Below are positions 5,930 to 13,157 of a stretch of 14,323 bases of DNA, piece by piece (the first letter of the stretch is position 1; each line of letters begins with the position of its first letter). The position numbers and the translations under genes are program-made. The stretch is from an uncultured Clostridia bacterium. Its GTDB lineage: Bacteria; Bacillota; Clostridia; UBA1381. The stretch covers positions 1 through 14,323 of the forward strand of contig CAKSGG010000087.1 in assembly GCA_934454215.1 (NCBI GenBank), written 5' to 3'. The notes beneath the pieces were generated by a model, which saw only the letters and a list, made by a program, of their open reading frames with translations, was not told where the DNA came from and did not search any database.

Positions 5930-7365
5930 TAAGAGCGGCGGCATATGCGAGGGTTTCGACGGACAGCGATAATCAGATTAACTCTATGAAAAATCAGATA
6001 CAGTATTTTTCGGAATACATAAAAAAGCACAGCGGCTGGGAGTATGCGGGAATGTATTCGGATACTGCGGTTTCGGGAACACAGACAAAAAAACGCAGCG
6101 GCTTTAATAAAATGATAGACGACTGTAAAAACGGAAAAATTGATTTGATTTTAACAAAGGAGGTAAGCCGATTTGCAAGAAATACGGTTGACGCATTGGA
6201 ATATACAAGATTTTTGCGTGAGCTTGGCATAGGCGTGATATTTATAAACGATAATATTGATACGCGAATCGGTGACGGTGAGTTTCGTTTGTCTATTATG
6301 GCGTCGGTTGCTCAGGAGGAGAGCAGAAAAACCTCCGAAAGAGTGAAATGGGGTCAGCGGCGGGCAATGGAAAAAGGAGTTGTATTCGGTAATAATACGC
6401 TGTTCGGATTTGATATAAATAACGGAGAAATTAAAATAAACGAATCGGAGGCGGAGCTTGTCAGAGAAATTTACGATATGTATGTTTACGGCGAAAAGAG
6501 TGCATATGCAATTGCAAAGGAGTTAAATTTGCGTGGAATTGCCGCACCGCAGGCTTGTTTATGGAACGGCAGTACAATTCTGAAAATGCTGAAAAATGAA
6601 AAATACGCCGGTGATTTGCTGCAAAAAAAATCTGTTACAAAGGATTATATTACGCACAGGCGGACGGTTAATAACGGAGAAAAAATTTTTATTTGCGGAC
6701 ATCATGAACCTATTGTTGAAAGGAAGATTTGGGAATCCGCACAGAAAAGACTGAACGGCAGAACCGTGAAAAATTCAAAAAACAAAAATATATTTGCAAA
6801 AAAGCTTGTCTGCCGAAAATGCGGCGGTACGCTTGTATACGGACATAAAAAGCAAAAAAACGGGGAGTATATTTTCTTCAGGTGCAAAAATTGTTCGGCA
6901 ACGGTAAATAAAAAAATATTGATTTCCGTTATGCGTCGGATTGCTGAGGAATTGAACGTAAACGGTATTGTCGATGAAATTGCTAAAGAAATTACGCATA
7001 CCGACCCGAGCATAGACGGTAAAATCAATTTAATAAACAGGCGAAAAATAAATATGCTTGACGCATATGCTGCGGGAATTATAGAGACTTCCGAAATGAA
7101 ATGTCTGAAAGGAAATTACGATAAGCAAATATCAGAGCTTGAAAAAATAAAAAGCCTTAATTCCGTGAAAGAAAAGGATATTTGCGCCGAAATAAGGCAG
7201 TCGGTTTTTTCGGAGGAGGTTTATGCCGAAATTTCGGAAAGTATTATTATAGACAATAAATGTGCGGAAATAAGACTGCACGGAGGAAAGCGTTATACTG
7301 TAAATTATTCGGTACATGGGTACAAGGATAATTATGAGATTGAAATATTGGGCGTCCGAACATGA
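5926..7365 (+). CDS. Large serine recombinase, predicted dpaA-element excisionase
   Basis: Site-specific recombinase of the SpoIVCA/phage-integrase kind, predicted to cut and rejoin the two repeats that bound the element. The 479 residues show the N-terminal resolvase domain with nucleophile Ser11 in YARVST, SDTAVSGT, KEVSRFARNTVDAL with its catalytic arginines, and SIMASVAQEESRKTSERVKWG leading into the long helix. The recombinase domain follows (FGFDINNG, then NEKYAGDLLQKK), then the zinc ribbon CRKCGG ... CKNC (about residues 298-328) and a charged C-terminal region. All catalytic features appear intact. ATGA overlap with the 36-residue gene replaces a normal ribosome binding site. The gene's stop codon abuts the right repeat, the usual arrangement in such integrating elements. 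The target specificity is inferred from position only. Confidence 0.95.
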   Translation: MIRAAAYARVSTDSDNQINSMKNQIQYFSEYIKKHSGWEYAGMYSDTAVSGTQTKKRSGFNKMIDDCKNGKIDLILTKEVSRFARNTVDALEYTRFLRELGIGVIFINDNIDTRIGDGEFRLSIMASVAQEESRKTSERVKWGQRRAMEKGVVFGNNTLFGFDINNGEIKINESEAELVREIYDMYVYGEKSAYAIAKELNLRGIAAPQACLWNGSTILKMLKNEKYAGDLLQKKSVTKDYITHRRTVNNGEKIFICGHHEPIVERKIWESAQKRLNGRTVKNSKNKNIFAKKLVCRKCGGTLVYGHKKQKNGEYIFFRCKNCSATVNKKILISVMRRIAEELNVNGIVDEIAKEITHTDPSIDGKINLINRRKINMLDAYAAGIIETSEMKCLKGNYDKQISELEKIKSLNSVKEKDICAEIRQSVFSEEVYAEISESIIIDNKCAEIRLHGGKRYTVNYSVHGYKDNYEIEILGVRT

Positions 7366-7758
7366 CGCAGCAGGTACTGCGTTGCGTACAGCCAATTCCT
7401 CGCGAGTCAGGTAATCGCAGTATTTTATGCTTTTTTCATTAAGTGCATTCTGAAAATTAGGCTTTATCTGACCGCCGAAAACAAGAGCGGATGGGTTTAT
7501 TCCGTCGAGCAGTTCATCAATCGGCAAAGGAGAATCGGAAAAGGGCGAATTTATCACACAGCCGTCAAACGTAACGGGAACGGGCAGGACGATAATATCA
7601 GAGCATAATATAAAATCAAGCTCATCTTCATCAAGCTCCGTATCGCCGGTGTATTTATCAAAGCCGTGCAGAAAAACATGAAAGCCCTCTTTCTTTAATT
7701 CCTTGCCTACGGTGAGCTGACGAAGGTCGCCGCCGATTATGGAAACGGTATGAAACAT
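7132..7758 (-). CDS. dpaA: DpaA N-terminal half (interrupted gene) with a 79-residue out-of-gene tail
   Basis: Residues 1-129 match the N-terminal domain of dipicolinate synthase subunit A: VSIIGGDLRQLTVGKEL at the start, VFLHGFDKY, DIIVLPVPVTFDG, ALVFGGQI and finally YLTREELAVRNAVP. After Pro129 (codon 7374-7372) similarity stops at the direct repeat, and the remaining 79 residues are read antisense through the recombinase 3' end, so they are an artefact of the insertion. The ATG at 7758 has GAGGTG (7770-7765) six bases upstream. Joining through the repeat leads straight into Thr-Ala-Glu-Gly-Ala of the fragment at 3455-3943 without frame change. As arranged here no functional DpaA, and so no dipicolinic acid from this locus, is expected. 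Confidence 0.9.
   Translation of the reverse strand: MFHTVSIIGGDLRQLTVGKELKKEGFHVFLHGFDKYTGDTELDEDELDFILCSDIIVLPVPVTFDGCVINSPFSDSPLPIDELLDGINPSALVFGGQIKPNFQNALNEKSIKYCDYLTREELAVRNAVPAASCSDAQYFNLIIILVPMYRIIYSITLSSVQSYFRTFIVYNNTFRNFGINLLRKNRLPYFGANILFFHGIKAFYFFKL
7366..7383. repeat. Right attachment-like site of the dpaA intervening element
   Basis: CGCAGCAGGTACTGCGTT, the direct-repeat partner of 3926-3943 with one mismatch (C7371 for T3931). That mismatch breaks one pair of the 7-bp inverted repeat around GG (7373-7374) and lies on the element side of the crossover. On the minus strand it encodes the Asn-Ala-Val-Pro that ends the DpaA N-terminal half. It starts immediately after the recombinase stop codon. 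Confidence 0.9.
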
Positions 7759-7788
7759 AGACTACACCTCGCTTAATACGTTATGATG

Positions 7789-7816
7789 TATTATATGAAT
7801 AATACATGGTTTTGGT
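7789..7816 (-). promoter_or_regulatory. Candidate sigma-K-like promoter of dpaA-dpaB
   Basis: On the minus strand AC (7816-7815), 17 bases, CATATAATA (7797-7789), which fits the sigma-K pattern AC-N16/17-CATANNNTA. The spoVF (dpa) operon is sigma-K dependent in B. subtilis. The pattern is short and the DNA AT-rich; sigma-E recognition of the same -10 is possible. Confidence 0.45.
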
Positions 7817-7824
7817 GCAGGTAA

Positions 7825-8577
7825 TCAGTTAAACTCCGTCATGCACCGCCAATAACGCTTCGGCATATGGCTCATGCGGCATTTTTCGTTATGCCGTTCC
7901 TTAATTTCTATTGTATTATAAAATTCACGCCACATATCGGAAAATTTTTCTTCGTCCTCCGCATATTCAAGCATTGGACGTGAGTCGACATAACGTATTT
8001 CCCATGTTTTTCCGTTATATGCAAGACATTCGTTATGGTTCAGGTCGTTTATAAGAAACGGCATTGATGAAAAACGCTTGCAAAAGTGCTGTGAAATCAG
8101 CGAAAGTATGCGCCCTTTTGGTTCAATTTCGCTGTAGTAAATGCCGTTTTTCAGCTTTCGAAAACGAACGAAGCCTAAATACTGATGTGCCTCGGAGGAT
8201 ATATTTTTAGCAGTGTTTATAAGCTTTGACGCACTTTCAAGATTGAGGCGGTTCACAATGCTTGCTCCGTATTTGTAGCCGTCAATCATAAAATCCAAAA
8301 TACACATTTCTTTATCATAAAGCGGTGAAAGATAAACGCAGTAAATACGGTAAAGTGCGTTCGGGGAAATTTTTTTCAGAATTGAATCAATAACCCGTTC
8401 CGCCTTTTTCTCATCGGCGGAAATTTGCACATAATCGTATGCAAGCCGCATTTGCATATTATCCGAGGATTGAATATCGTCGGGATAGGTATGGCTGTAA
8501 TATGCCTCAAAAACGGCTGTCATAAGCCCATAAAAGCTTCCGTCATAGACGTATATTACATTTCGCCTGTTAAGCAT
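7825..8577 (-). CDS. DUF4130 protein (TIGR03915-type probable DNA metabolism protein)
   Basis: A 250-residue protein of the family that accompanies a radical-SAM HhH protein in many Firmicutes; in some proteobacteria the DUF4130 domain is fused to a uracil-DNA-glycosylase-like domain, which is why a DNA repair or modification role is suspected. Features seen: the N-terminal VIYVYDGSFYGLMTAVFEAYY, HQYLGFVRFRKLKNGIYYSEI around residue 133, HFCKRFSSMPFLINDLNHN, and the C-terminal MWREFYNTIEIKERHNEKCRMSHMP-type ending with MPKRYWRCMTEF. The start overlaps the 3' end of the upstream radical-SAM gene by 22 bases, so the pair is one operon and likely one pathway. No terminator is seen before dpaA, so read-through into dpaA is possible. 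The chemistry is not known. Confidence 0.88.
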   Translation of the reverse strand: MLNRRNVIYVYDGSFYGLMTAVFEAYYSHTYPDDIQSSDNMQMRLAYDYVQISADEKKAERVIDSILKKISPNALYRIYCVYLSPLYDKEMCILDFMIDGYKYGASIVNRLNLESASKLINTAKNISSEAHQYLGFVRFRKLKNGIYYSEIEPKGRILSLISQHFCKRFSSMPFLINDLNHNECLAYNGKTWEIRYVDSRPMLEYAEDEEKFSDMWREFYNTIEIKERHNEKCRMSHMPKRYWRCMTEFN

Positions 8578-9839
8578 TTTATTGCGTCCTCCTGTGTGAT
8601 TTCATTGTCAAACAGGCTGACCTGCCCGAACCCCGATGTGTTTCGTTCGGAGAGCAGATAAGGCGTTATAAGCTCCTGTCTCAGCCAAAGATTGTTATAG
8701 GCTTTTCCGTTCACGGTTATAAAATATTTTGCACGTTTCATAGATACTCTCATTTTCTTTAAATCATCAAAGCTTAATACGGTATATCTGCGTGCCTTTA
8801 CGATTTTAAGTGCATTTCTGACGCCTATCCCGGGTACACGTAAAATCATTTCATACGGCGCTCTGTTTATGTCAATCGGGAATAATTCGAGGTGTTCAAG
8901 CGCCCACTGACATTTCGGGTCAATAATATTGCTGAAATTCGGGTTTTTGTCGCTTAACAGCTCGTCCGCCGAAAAACCGTAATAGCGCAGCAGCCAATCC
9001 GCCTGATATAATCTGTGTTCACGCAAAAGAGGAGGCTCTTTTGTAGGCAGCAGCGGATTTGTTCCGATTGGGACGTAAGCGGAATAAAATACACGTTTCA
9101 TATTCATTTGCCTGTACAGGCTTTGCGATAAATTTATAATTGTTTTGTCGCTTTCTCCCGTTGCGCCTACAATCATCTGCGTGCTTTGCCCCGACGGCGC
9201 AAATTTAGGCGCATTTTTATAGACGGTAAGTTCATGCTTTGCCTCGATAATATTATTTTTTATCTGGCGCATGGGCGTTACGATATTTTCCTTTGATTTC
9301 TGCGGTGCAAATTGACGCAGTGAGTCCTGTGACGGCAGTTCTATATTCACGCTCATTCTGTCGGTGAGCAGTCCGAGGCGGCTTACAAGCTCTTTTGAGG
9401 CACCGGGAATTGTTTTGGCATGGATATATCCGTTAAAGCGGTATTCGTATCGCAGAATTTCAAGCGTTTTTATTATCTGTTCCATTGTGTAATCGGGGCT
9501 TTTAAAAACCGCACTGCTCAAAAACAGTCCCTCGATATAATTTCTTTTGTAAAACTCAATTGTCAAATCTGCAACCTCGCGCGGGGTGAATGCGGCACGT
9601 TCAACATCGTTTGACGAACGGTTTATGCAGTATTGGCAGTCATACATACAATAATTTGAAAGCAGAATTTTAAGCAGCGAAATACATCTGCCGTCACCGC
9701 TGAAGCTGTGGCATATGCCTGCTTTAAATGCAGAGCCTATACCGCCGCTTGTATTTTTTCTGTCCGAGCCTGATGAAGAACACGAAACGTCGTATTTTGC
9801 GGCGCCCGATAAAATTCTGAGCTTTTCCTTTATTTCCAC
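8556..9839 (-). CDS. Radical SAM / HhH putative DNA modification-repair protein (TIGR03916-type)
   Basis: Predicted iron-sulfur enzyme that binds DNA. I choose GTG 9839: GAGGGG (9852-9847) lies a suitable distance upstream, and the resulting MEIKEKLRILSGAAKYDVSC fits the family's usual start; an ATG at 9854 is in frame but overlaps that binding site. The [4Fe-4S] motif CMYDCQYC (Cys about 64, 68, 71) follows LLSNY; mid-protein there is HAKTIPGAS and MSVNIELPS, and toward the C-terminus a helix-hairpin-helix (NRAPYEMILRVPGIGVRNA). Length is 427 residues. The gene is translationally overlapped with the DUF4130 gene and stands behind a consensus promoter carrying LexA-like boxes, which fits a DNA damage role. 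The substrate and reaction are not established. Confidence 0.9.
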   Translation of the reverse strand: MEIKEKLRILSGAAKYDVSCSSSGSDRKNTSGGIGSAFKAGICHSFSGDGRCISLLKILLSNYCMYDCQYCINRSSNDVERAAFTPREVADLTIEFYKRNYIEGLFLSSAVFKSPDYTMEQIIKTLEILRYEYRFNGYIHAKTIPGASKELVSRLGLLTDRMSVNIELPSQDSLRQFAPQKSKENIVTPMRQIKNNIIEAKHELTVYKNAPKFAPSGQSTQMIVGATGESDKTIINLSQSLYRQMNMKRVFYSAYVPIGTNPLLPTKEPPLLREHRLYQADWLLRYYGFSADELLSDKNPNFSNIIDPKCQWALEHLELFPIDINRAPYEMILRVPGIGVRNALKIVKARRYTVLSFDDLKKMRVSMKRAKYFITVNGKAYNNLWLRQELITPYLLSERNTSGFGQVSLFDNEITQEDAIKCLTGEM

Positions 9840-9854
9840 AATATCACCCCTCAT

Positions 9855-9866
9855 GAACGTTTGTTT
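9855..9866 (-). promoter_or_regulatory. Candidate LexA box 1
   Basis: GAACGTTTGTTT (written on +) differs by one base from the Firmicutes LexA pattern GAAC-N4-GTTC. It lies between the predicted transcription start and the radical-SAM gene start, where repressor binding would block elongation or initiation. Confidence 0.4.
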
Positions 9867-9872
9867 GTATAT

Positions 9873-9901
9873 ATTATAACACTAAAACAAATGTTTGTCA
9901 A
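9873..9901 (-). promoter_or_regulatory. Consensus sigma-A promoter of the radical-SAM/DUF4130 operon
   Basis: Minus strand TTGACA (9901-9896), exactly 17 bases, TATAAT (9878-9873): both hexamers perfect. Transcription would begin near 9866 and run into the radical-SAM gene. Such a strong promoter for a putative repair operon suggests that it is held down by a repressor. Confidence 0.85.
9885..9896 (-). promoter_or_regulatory. Candidate LexA box 2 inside the promoter
   Basis: AAACAAATGTTT (written on +) keeps the AAC-N4-GTT core of a LexA box with both outer bases changed. It overlaps the spacer and the last base of the -35, a position at which a repressor would exclude RNA polymerase. Weaker match than box 1. 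Confidence 0.35.
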
Positions 9902-9995
9902 TGATTATTTAAAAAAAGGAAATTTTTTATTTGGGAATAAGAAATAAAAAGCTCGAAAAAATAGAAACAGATGAATTTGACAGGAGGAGATTATT

Positions 9996-11054
9996 TTGAA
10001 CGAACTGATTGTTGCAACGCAGCTGTTTTTTACGATAATAATAGGAATGTATTTTTTTACAAAGCTTAGAAATGAACGGGGTGCTGATAAAATTGCAAAT
10101 TCCGACAATAAATCGGAAGCCGAAAGAATAAACAAAATGCGCCATATATCGCTTACAAAGCCGCTTACCGAAACGGTGCGCCCGACCCAAATGGACGGGA
10201 TTATCGGACAGGAGGACGGCGTAAGAGCGCTTAAAGCGGCACTGTGCGGAAAAAATCCTCAGCACGTTATAATTTACGGACCGCCCGGGGTCGGTAAAAC
10301 CGCCGCCGCACGGCTTGCTCTTGAAGAAGCGAAAAAGAGCAAGGGTACGCCGTTTTTGAAAAACGCTAAGTTTATTGAAACGGACGCTACAATTATGAGA
10401 TATGATGAAAGAAGTATAGCTGACCCGTTAATCGGTTCGGTACATGACCCGATATATCAGGGGGCCGGAGCGTACGGAGAGGCGGGAATACCTCAGCCGA
10501 AGGAGGGGGCGGTATCTAAAGCGCACGGCGGAGTTTTGTTTATTGACGAAATAGGAGAACTGCCCAGTGAACAGATGAACAGGCTTTTAAAGGTGCTTGA
10601 GGACAGGCGTGTGTTTTTTGAAAGTGCATATTATTCGTCAAGCTGCAAAAAAATTCCGACATATATCCACGATATATTTAAAAACGGTCTGCCTGCGGAT
10701 TTCCGTCTGATAGGCGCAACGACAAGACAGCCTGAGGATATTCCCGAGGCGATACGTTCAAGGTGTGTTGAGGTGTTTTTTTCACCGCTTGAAAGAGCCG
10801 ATATAATAACAATTTTAAGCAACGCAAGAGAACGTATAGGAATATCTGTATCCGATGCGATAATAGAATATATTGCCGATTATGCCAAAAACGGAAGAGA
10901 CGGTGTAAAAATATTGCAGACTCTTGAAAATACGGTACGCCTTGATGACAGGGACAATGCGGAAATGAGCGATGCGGAATGGGTTGTAAAGGCAGGAAGA
11001 TACAAAAAGCCCGAAAGCAAGATTATAGATATATCATTAATGAAAAAATGTTAA
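9996..11054 (+). CDS. LonB-like AAA+ ATPase lacking the Lon protease domain
   Basis: The 352 residues match the N-terminal two thirds of spore-forming-bacteria LonB: an N-terminal membrane helix (about 4-22), then RHISLTKPLTETVRP, IIGQEDGVRALKAALCG, Walker A GPPGVGKT (95-102), the long GSVHDPIYQGAGAYGEAGIP insert, Walker B LFIDEIGE (181-188), sensor ATTR and arginine finger IRSRC (253-257). B. subtilis LonB has about 550 residues with a C-terminal Ser-Lys protease domain. Here the frame ends just where that domain should begin, and the next 72 bases contain a promoter, not protease coding. So this is either a natural chaperone-like ATPase form or a 3' deletion. The start is TTG 9996 with AGGAGG (9982-9987). 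LonB is a forespore (sigma-F) gene in B. subtilis; I found no clear sigma-F promoter here. Confidence 0.85.
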   Translation: MNELIVATQLFFTIIIGMYFFTKLRNERGADKIANSDNKSEAERINKMRHISLTKPLTETVRPTQMDGIIGQEDGVRALKAALCGKNPQHVIIYGPPGVGKTAAARLALEEAKKSKGTPFLKNAKFIETDATIMRYDERSIADPLIGSVHDPIYQGAGAYGEAGIPQPKEGAVSKAHGGVLFIDEIGELPSEQMNRLLKVLEDRRVFFESAYYSSSCKKIPTYIHDIFKNGLPADFRLIGATTRQPEDIPEAIRSRCVEVFFSPLERADIITILSNARERIGISVSDAIIEYIADYAKNGRDGVKILQTLENTVRLDDRDNAEMSDAEWVVKAGRYKKPESKIIDISLMKKC

Positions 11055-11064
11055 AGAAAAACAT

Positions 11065-11093
11065 TTTACAACCGTGAATTTTTATGATATAAT
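11065..11093 (+). promoter_or_regulatory. Sigma-A promoter of the phosphodiester glycosidase/SLH gene
   Basis: TTTACA (11065-11070), 17 bases, TATAAT (11088-11093), with an extended -10 TG at 11085-11086. It begins 11 bases after the LonB-like gene's stop codon, so the next gene is independently transcribed. Confidence 0.82.
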
Positions 11094-11126
11094 ATAATAA
11101 AGATTTATAAAAAGAGGGTTGTATAG

Positions 11127-13088
11127 ATGAAAAAAACAATTATTTTATCGGTACTGCTGACATCGGCATTGATTACGCAGGCGTCGGCGGAGGTTTTGGG
11201 AACGGTTTCGGGCGGCTATACAAACGATATGGGAGCATACAGCGTGTTCCATAAAACGGAATTTGAGGATTCTAATGTCGGAAAACAGACGGAGTATTAT
11301 GTCGAGTATACGCCGAATACCGACGCTGTGCCTGTAATTGCGGACGACGGTTCACAGTGGGGACAGTCGGATATTAATACTGTTTTGGGTTCGTACGGCA
11401 GCAGAGTGGTTGCGGGTATAAACGCAGATTATTTTTCGTTTAAAACAGGGTTGCCTATGGGCAGTACAATAAGCGGCGGCGAGCTTGTTTCGGCGGTAGA
11501 TGAGGAACAGCCGGCAATCGGTTTCAGAGATGACGGTACGGCGTTTATAGATGATTTGAAAATCAGCATGAAAGCATACAGCGGGGAAAAAAATACCGAT
11601 ATTGTATGTCTTAATAAATGGTATCAGTCGGGGTATGACCCGATATTTATGCTTACGGATAAATTCGGCGAAACAACAAAAACGAACGGTAACTGTATTT
11701 TTGTTATATTCTCAAAAACAGACGGAGTTTTGAAAATCGGTTCGGATTTGGAATTAAGGGTTGATGAAAAATTTGAATACAGCGGAGAAATAAAAATTCC
11801 GAAGGATAAAATAATTTTTGTAATAGATAAGGATTTCGGCAAGCCCGAGCCTATGGATTTTATAAATTCACTGAACATAGGCGACAGCGTGACGATAAAG
11901 ACGCAGGCGGTTAATTCCGAAAAAAATCTGTGGAGCGAAGCGGTCGAGGGAACAAGCTCGCTTGGCGGAAGATTGCTGAAAAACGGTGAAATAGGCAGCG
12001 GCTTTGAGGCAGGAACAGCGCCCAGAACGGCAGTCGGAATAAAAGAAAACGGAAATGTTATAATGTACACTCTTGACGGCAGGCAAAAAAATTACAGCTA
12101 CGGAGCAACTATAAATACACTTGCACAGCGAATGAAAGAGCTTGGCTGCGTCGACGCAATAAATCTTGATGGAGGCGGTTCTACGGTTATGGGCGCACTG
12201 CTGGGCGGAACGGATAATTTCGGCGTAATGAACAGTCCGTCCGAGGGCTCGCTAAGACGTGTGGCAAATTATATATTTTTAAAGGATAACCGTAAGCCGA
12301 CGGGAATACCGTGGATTGTGAATATAGAGCCTATAAATGATGTGTATTATCTTGGCGATGCGATAGAAATAAAAATTGAAAGCGTGTATGATACGAATAA
12401 TTATAAAACTGATGCGTCTGTGGTAAAAATAACGGCAGACAATGCACAGGCTGACGGAACACATATAAGCTTTGATAAAATGGGTGAGGTTGTTATCGGA
12501 GTGGGTGACAGTAAATACAAGACGACTGTTCACCGCAGATATTTCTCGGATATAGATTCGCATTGGGCAAAGGATAAAATAGTTGAAATGTCGGATATGG
12601 ATATTGTCAGCGGAACGGGAAACTATATGTTCAATCCCGATAACAATATGACAAGAGCCGAGTTTGCCATGATTGTGAGCCGATTCAATAAGGCTGATTT
12701 CAGCGAATACGAAAATGTAAATCTGCCCTTTGCCGATGTCGATGAAATCCCCGAATGGGCGCTTGCGGCGGTTAAAACGGCATACGGCAGCGGATTTATG
12801 AACGGTAAATCAAACGACGGCGGAGCAACTTTGTATTTTGACCCGAACAGTGCGGTAACCCGTGCGGAGGCAATGACGATGCTGAACCGTATTTTGAATA
12901 TTGAAGACTATTCGGAAACGGCATTTGCCGATGATGACGAAATCCCCGATTGGGCGAGAGACGGTATAACGCGCCTTGTAAGCAGCGGAATAGTCAGAGG
13001 ATACAGTGATAATACGATTAAGCCGAACAATAAAATAACCCGTGCGGAGGGAACGTCAATGCTGTACGGTGCAGTTAATTTAAAATAA
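11127..13088 (+). CDS. Secreted NAGPA-type phosphodiester glycosidase domain protein with three SLH repeats
   Basis: A 653-residue exported surface protein. A signal peptide with cleavage after ASA (about residue 21) is followed by the NAGPA-type domain (PF09992 kind), seen as VVAGINADYF near residue 95, APRTAVGI near 297 and DAINLDGGGSTVMGA near 346, which includes the usual acidic/glycine active-site loop. A short beta-rich linker leads to three SLH repeats (about 472-515, 533-590, 598-650), each with a TRAE motif, which hold proteins to secondary cell-wall polymer. The enzyme family cleaves sugar-1-phosphodiester links, so wall teichoic-acid-like or capsular polymers are plausible substrates, but the actual substrate is not known. 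Start ATG 11127 with GAGGG (11114-11118). It lies between two sporulation-type genes but has its own vegetative-type promoter. Confidence 0.9.
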   Translation: MKKTIILSVLLTSALITQASAEVLGTVSGGYTNDMGAYSVFHKTEFEDSNVGKQTEYYVEYTPNTDAVPVIADDGSQWGQSDINTVLGSYGSRVVAGINADYFSFKTGLPMGSTISGGELVSAVDEEQPAIGFRDDGTAFIDDLKISMKAYSGEKNTDIVCLNKWYQSGYDPIFMLTDKFGETTKTNGNCIFVIFSKTDGVLKIGSDLELRVDEKFEYSGEIKIPKDKIIFVIDKDFGKPEPMDFINSLNIGDSVTIKTQAVNSEKNLWSEAVEGTSSLGGRLLKNGEIGSGFEAGTAPRTAVGIKENGNVIMYTLDGRQKNYSYGATINTLAQRMKELGCVDAINLDGGGSTVMGALLGGTDNFGVMNSPSEGSLRRVANYIFLKDNRKPTGIPWIVNIEPINDVYYLGDAIEIKIESVYDTNNYKTDASVVKITADNAQADGTHISFDKMGEVVIGVGDSKYKTTVHRRYFSDIDSHWAKDKIVEMSDMDIVSGTGNYMFNPDNNMTRAEFAMIVSRFNKADFSEYENVNLPFADVDEIPEWALAAVKTAYGSGFMNGKSNDGGATLYFDPNSAVTRAEAMTMLNRILNIEDYSETAFADDDEIPDWARDGITRLVSSGIVRGYSDNTIKPNNKITRAEGTSMLYGAVNLK

Positions 13089-13116
13089 CATAAAAACAGA
13101 AAACGTTTCATATATA
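13089..13116 (+). promoter_or_regulatory. Candidate sigma-E-like promoter of spoIID
   Basis: CATAAA (13089-13094), 14 bases, CATATATA (13109-13116). spoIID is a sigma-E gene in B. subtilis, and this layout is close to that before the recombinase operon at 5756. Transcription would start near 13123. The match to consensus is partial. Confidence 0.45.
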
Positions 13117-13157
13117 TAACATGAAATCTTAATTGGAGTTATAGTATGAAACGTTTT
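13100..13157 (+). repeat. Inverted repeat covering the spoIID start codon
   Basis: AAAACGTTTCAT (13100-13111) is the exact reverse complement of ATGAAACGTTTT (13146-13157), which begins with the spoIID start codon; the ribosome binding site lies in the 34-base loop. The AAACGTTT part is itself palindromic, which lowers the significance. Transcripts that begin at the predicted spoIID promoter would lack the upstream arm. Confidence 0.5.

Larger units (their letters stand above)
3935..7374. mobile_element. skin-like intervening element interrupting dpaA (3,440 bp)
   Basis: The segment sits between two in-frame halves of dpaA and is bounded by an 18-bp direct repeat with one mismatch. It carries an L,D-transpeptidase gene, a 36-residue gene and a large serine recombinase whose stop codon touches the right repeat. 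Assuming crossover at the central GG, excision gives a 3,440-bp circle and leaves dpaA whole with one perfect-palindrome site. Known parallels are the skin element of sigK, SP-beta in spsM and an element in spoVFB, all removed from the mother-cell chromosome during sporulation. There are no phage structural or replication genes, so this is a minimal element rather than a prophage. Excision is inferred; whether this insertion site is already described I cannot check. Confidence 0.92.

Noticed and set aside
7132..7371. The 79-residue C-terminal tail of the dpaA N-terminal frame as a real domain
   Set aside because: It is read antisense through the recombinase 3' end, begins exactly at the repeat and resembles nothing in DpaA; it exists only because the frame happens to stay open in the inserted state.
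3926..7383. A phase-variable invertible segment
   Set aside because: The two boundary repeats are in direct orientation, and the dpaA halves are on the same strand, so recombination gives excision and not inversion.
9902..9995. A sigma-F or sigma-G promoter before the LonB-like gene
   Set aside because: A GG-containing -10-like stretch near 9933 has no matching -35 at the right distance; I could not support any promoter in this A-rich segment.
11624..12070. A 148-residue minus-strand reading frame inside the SLH protein gene
   Set aside because: Antisense to the well-supported phosphodiester glycosidase domain, with no family signal of its own.
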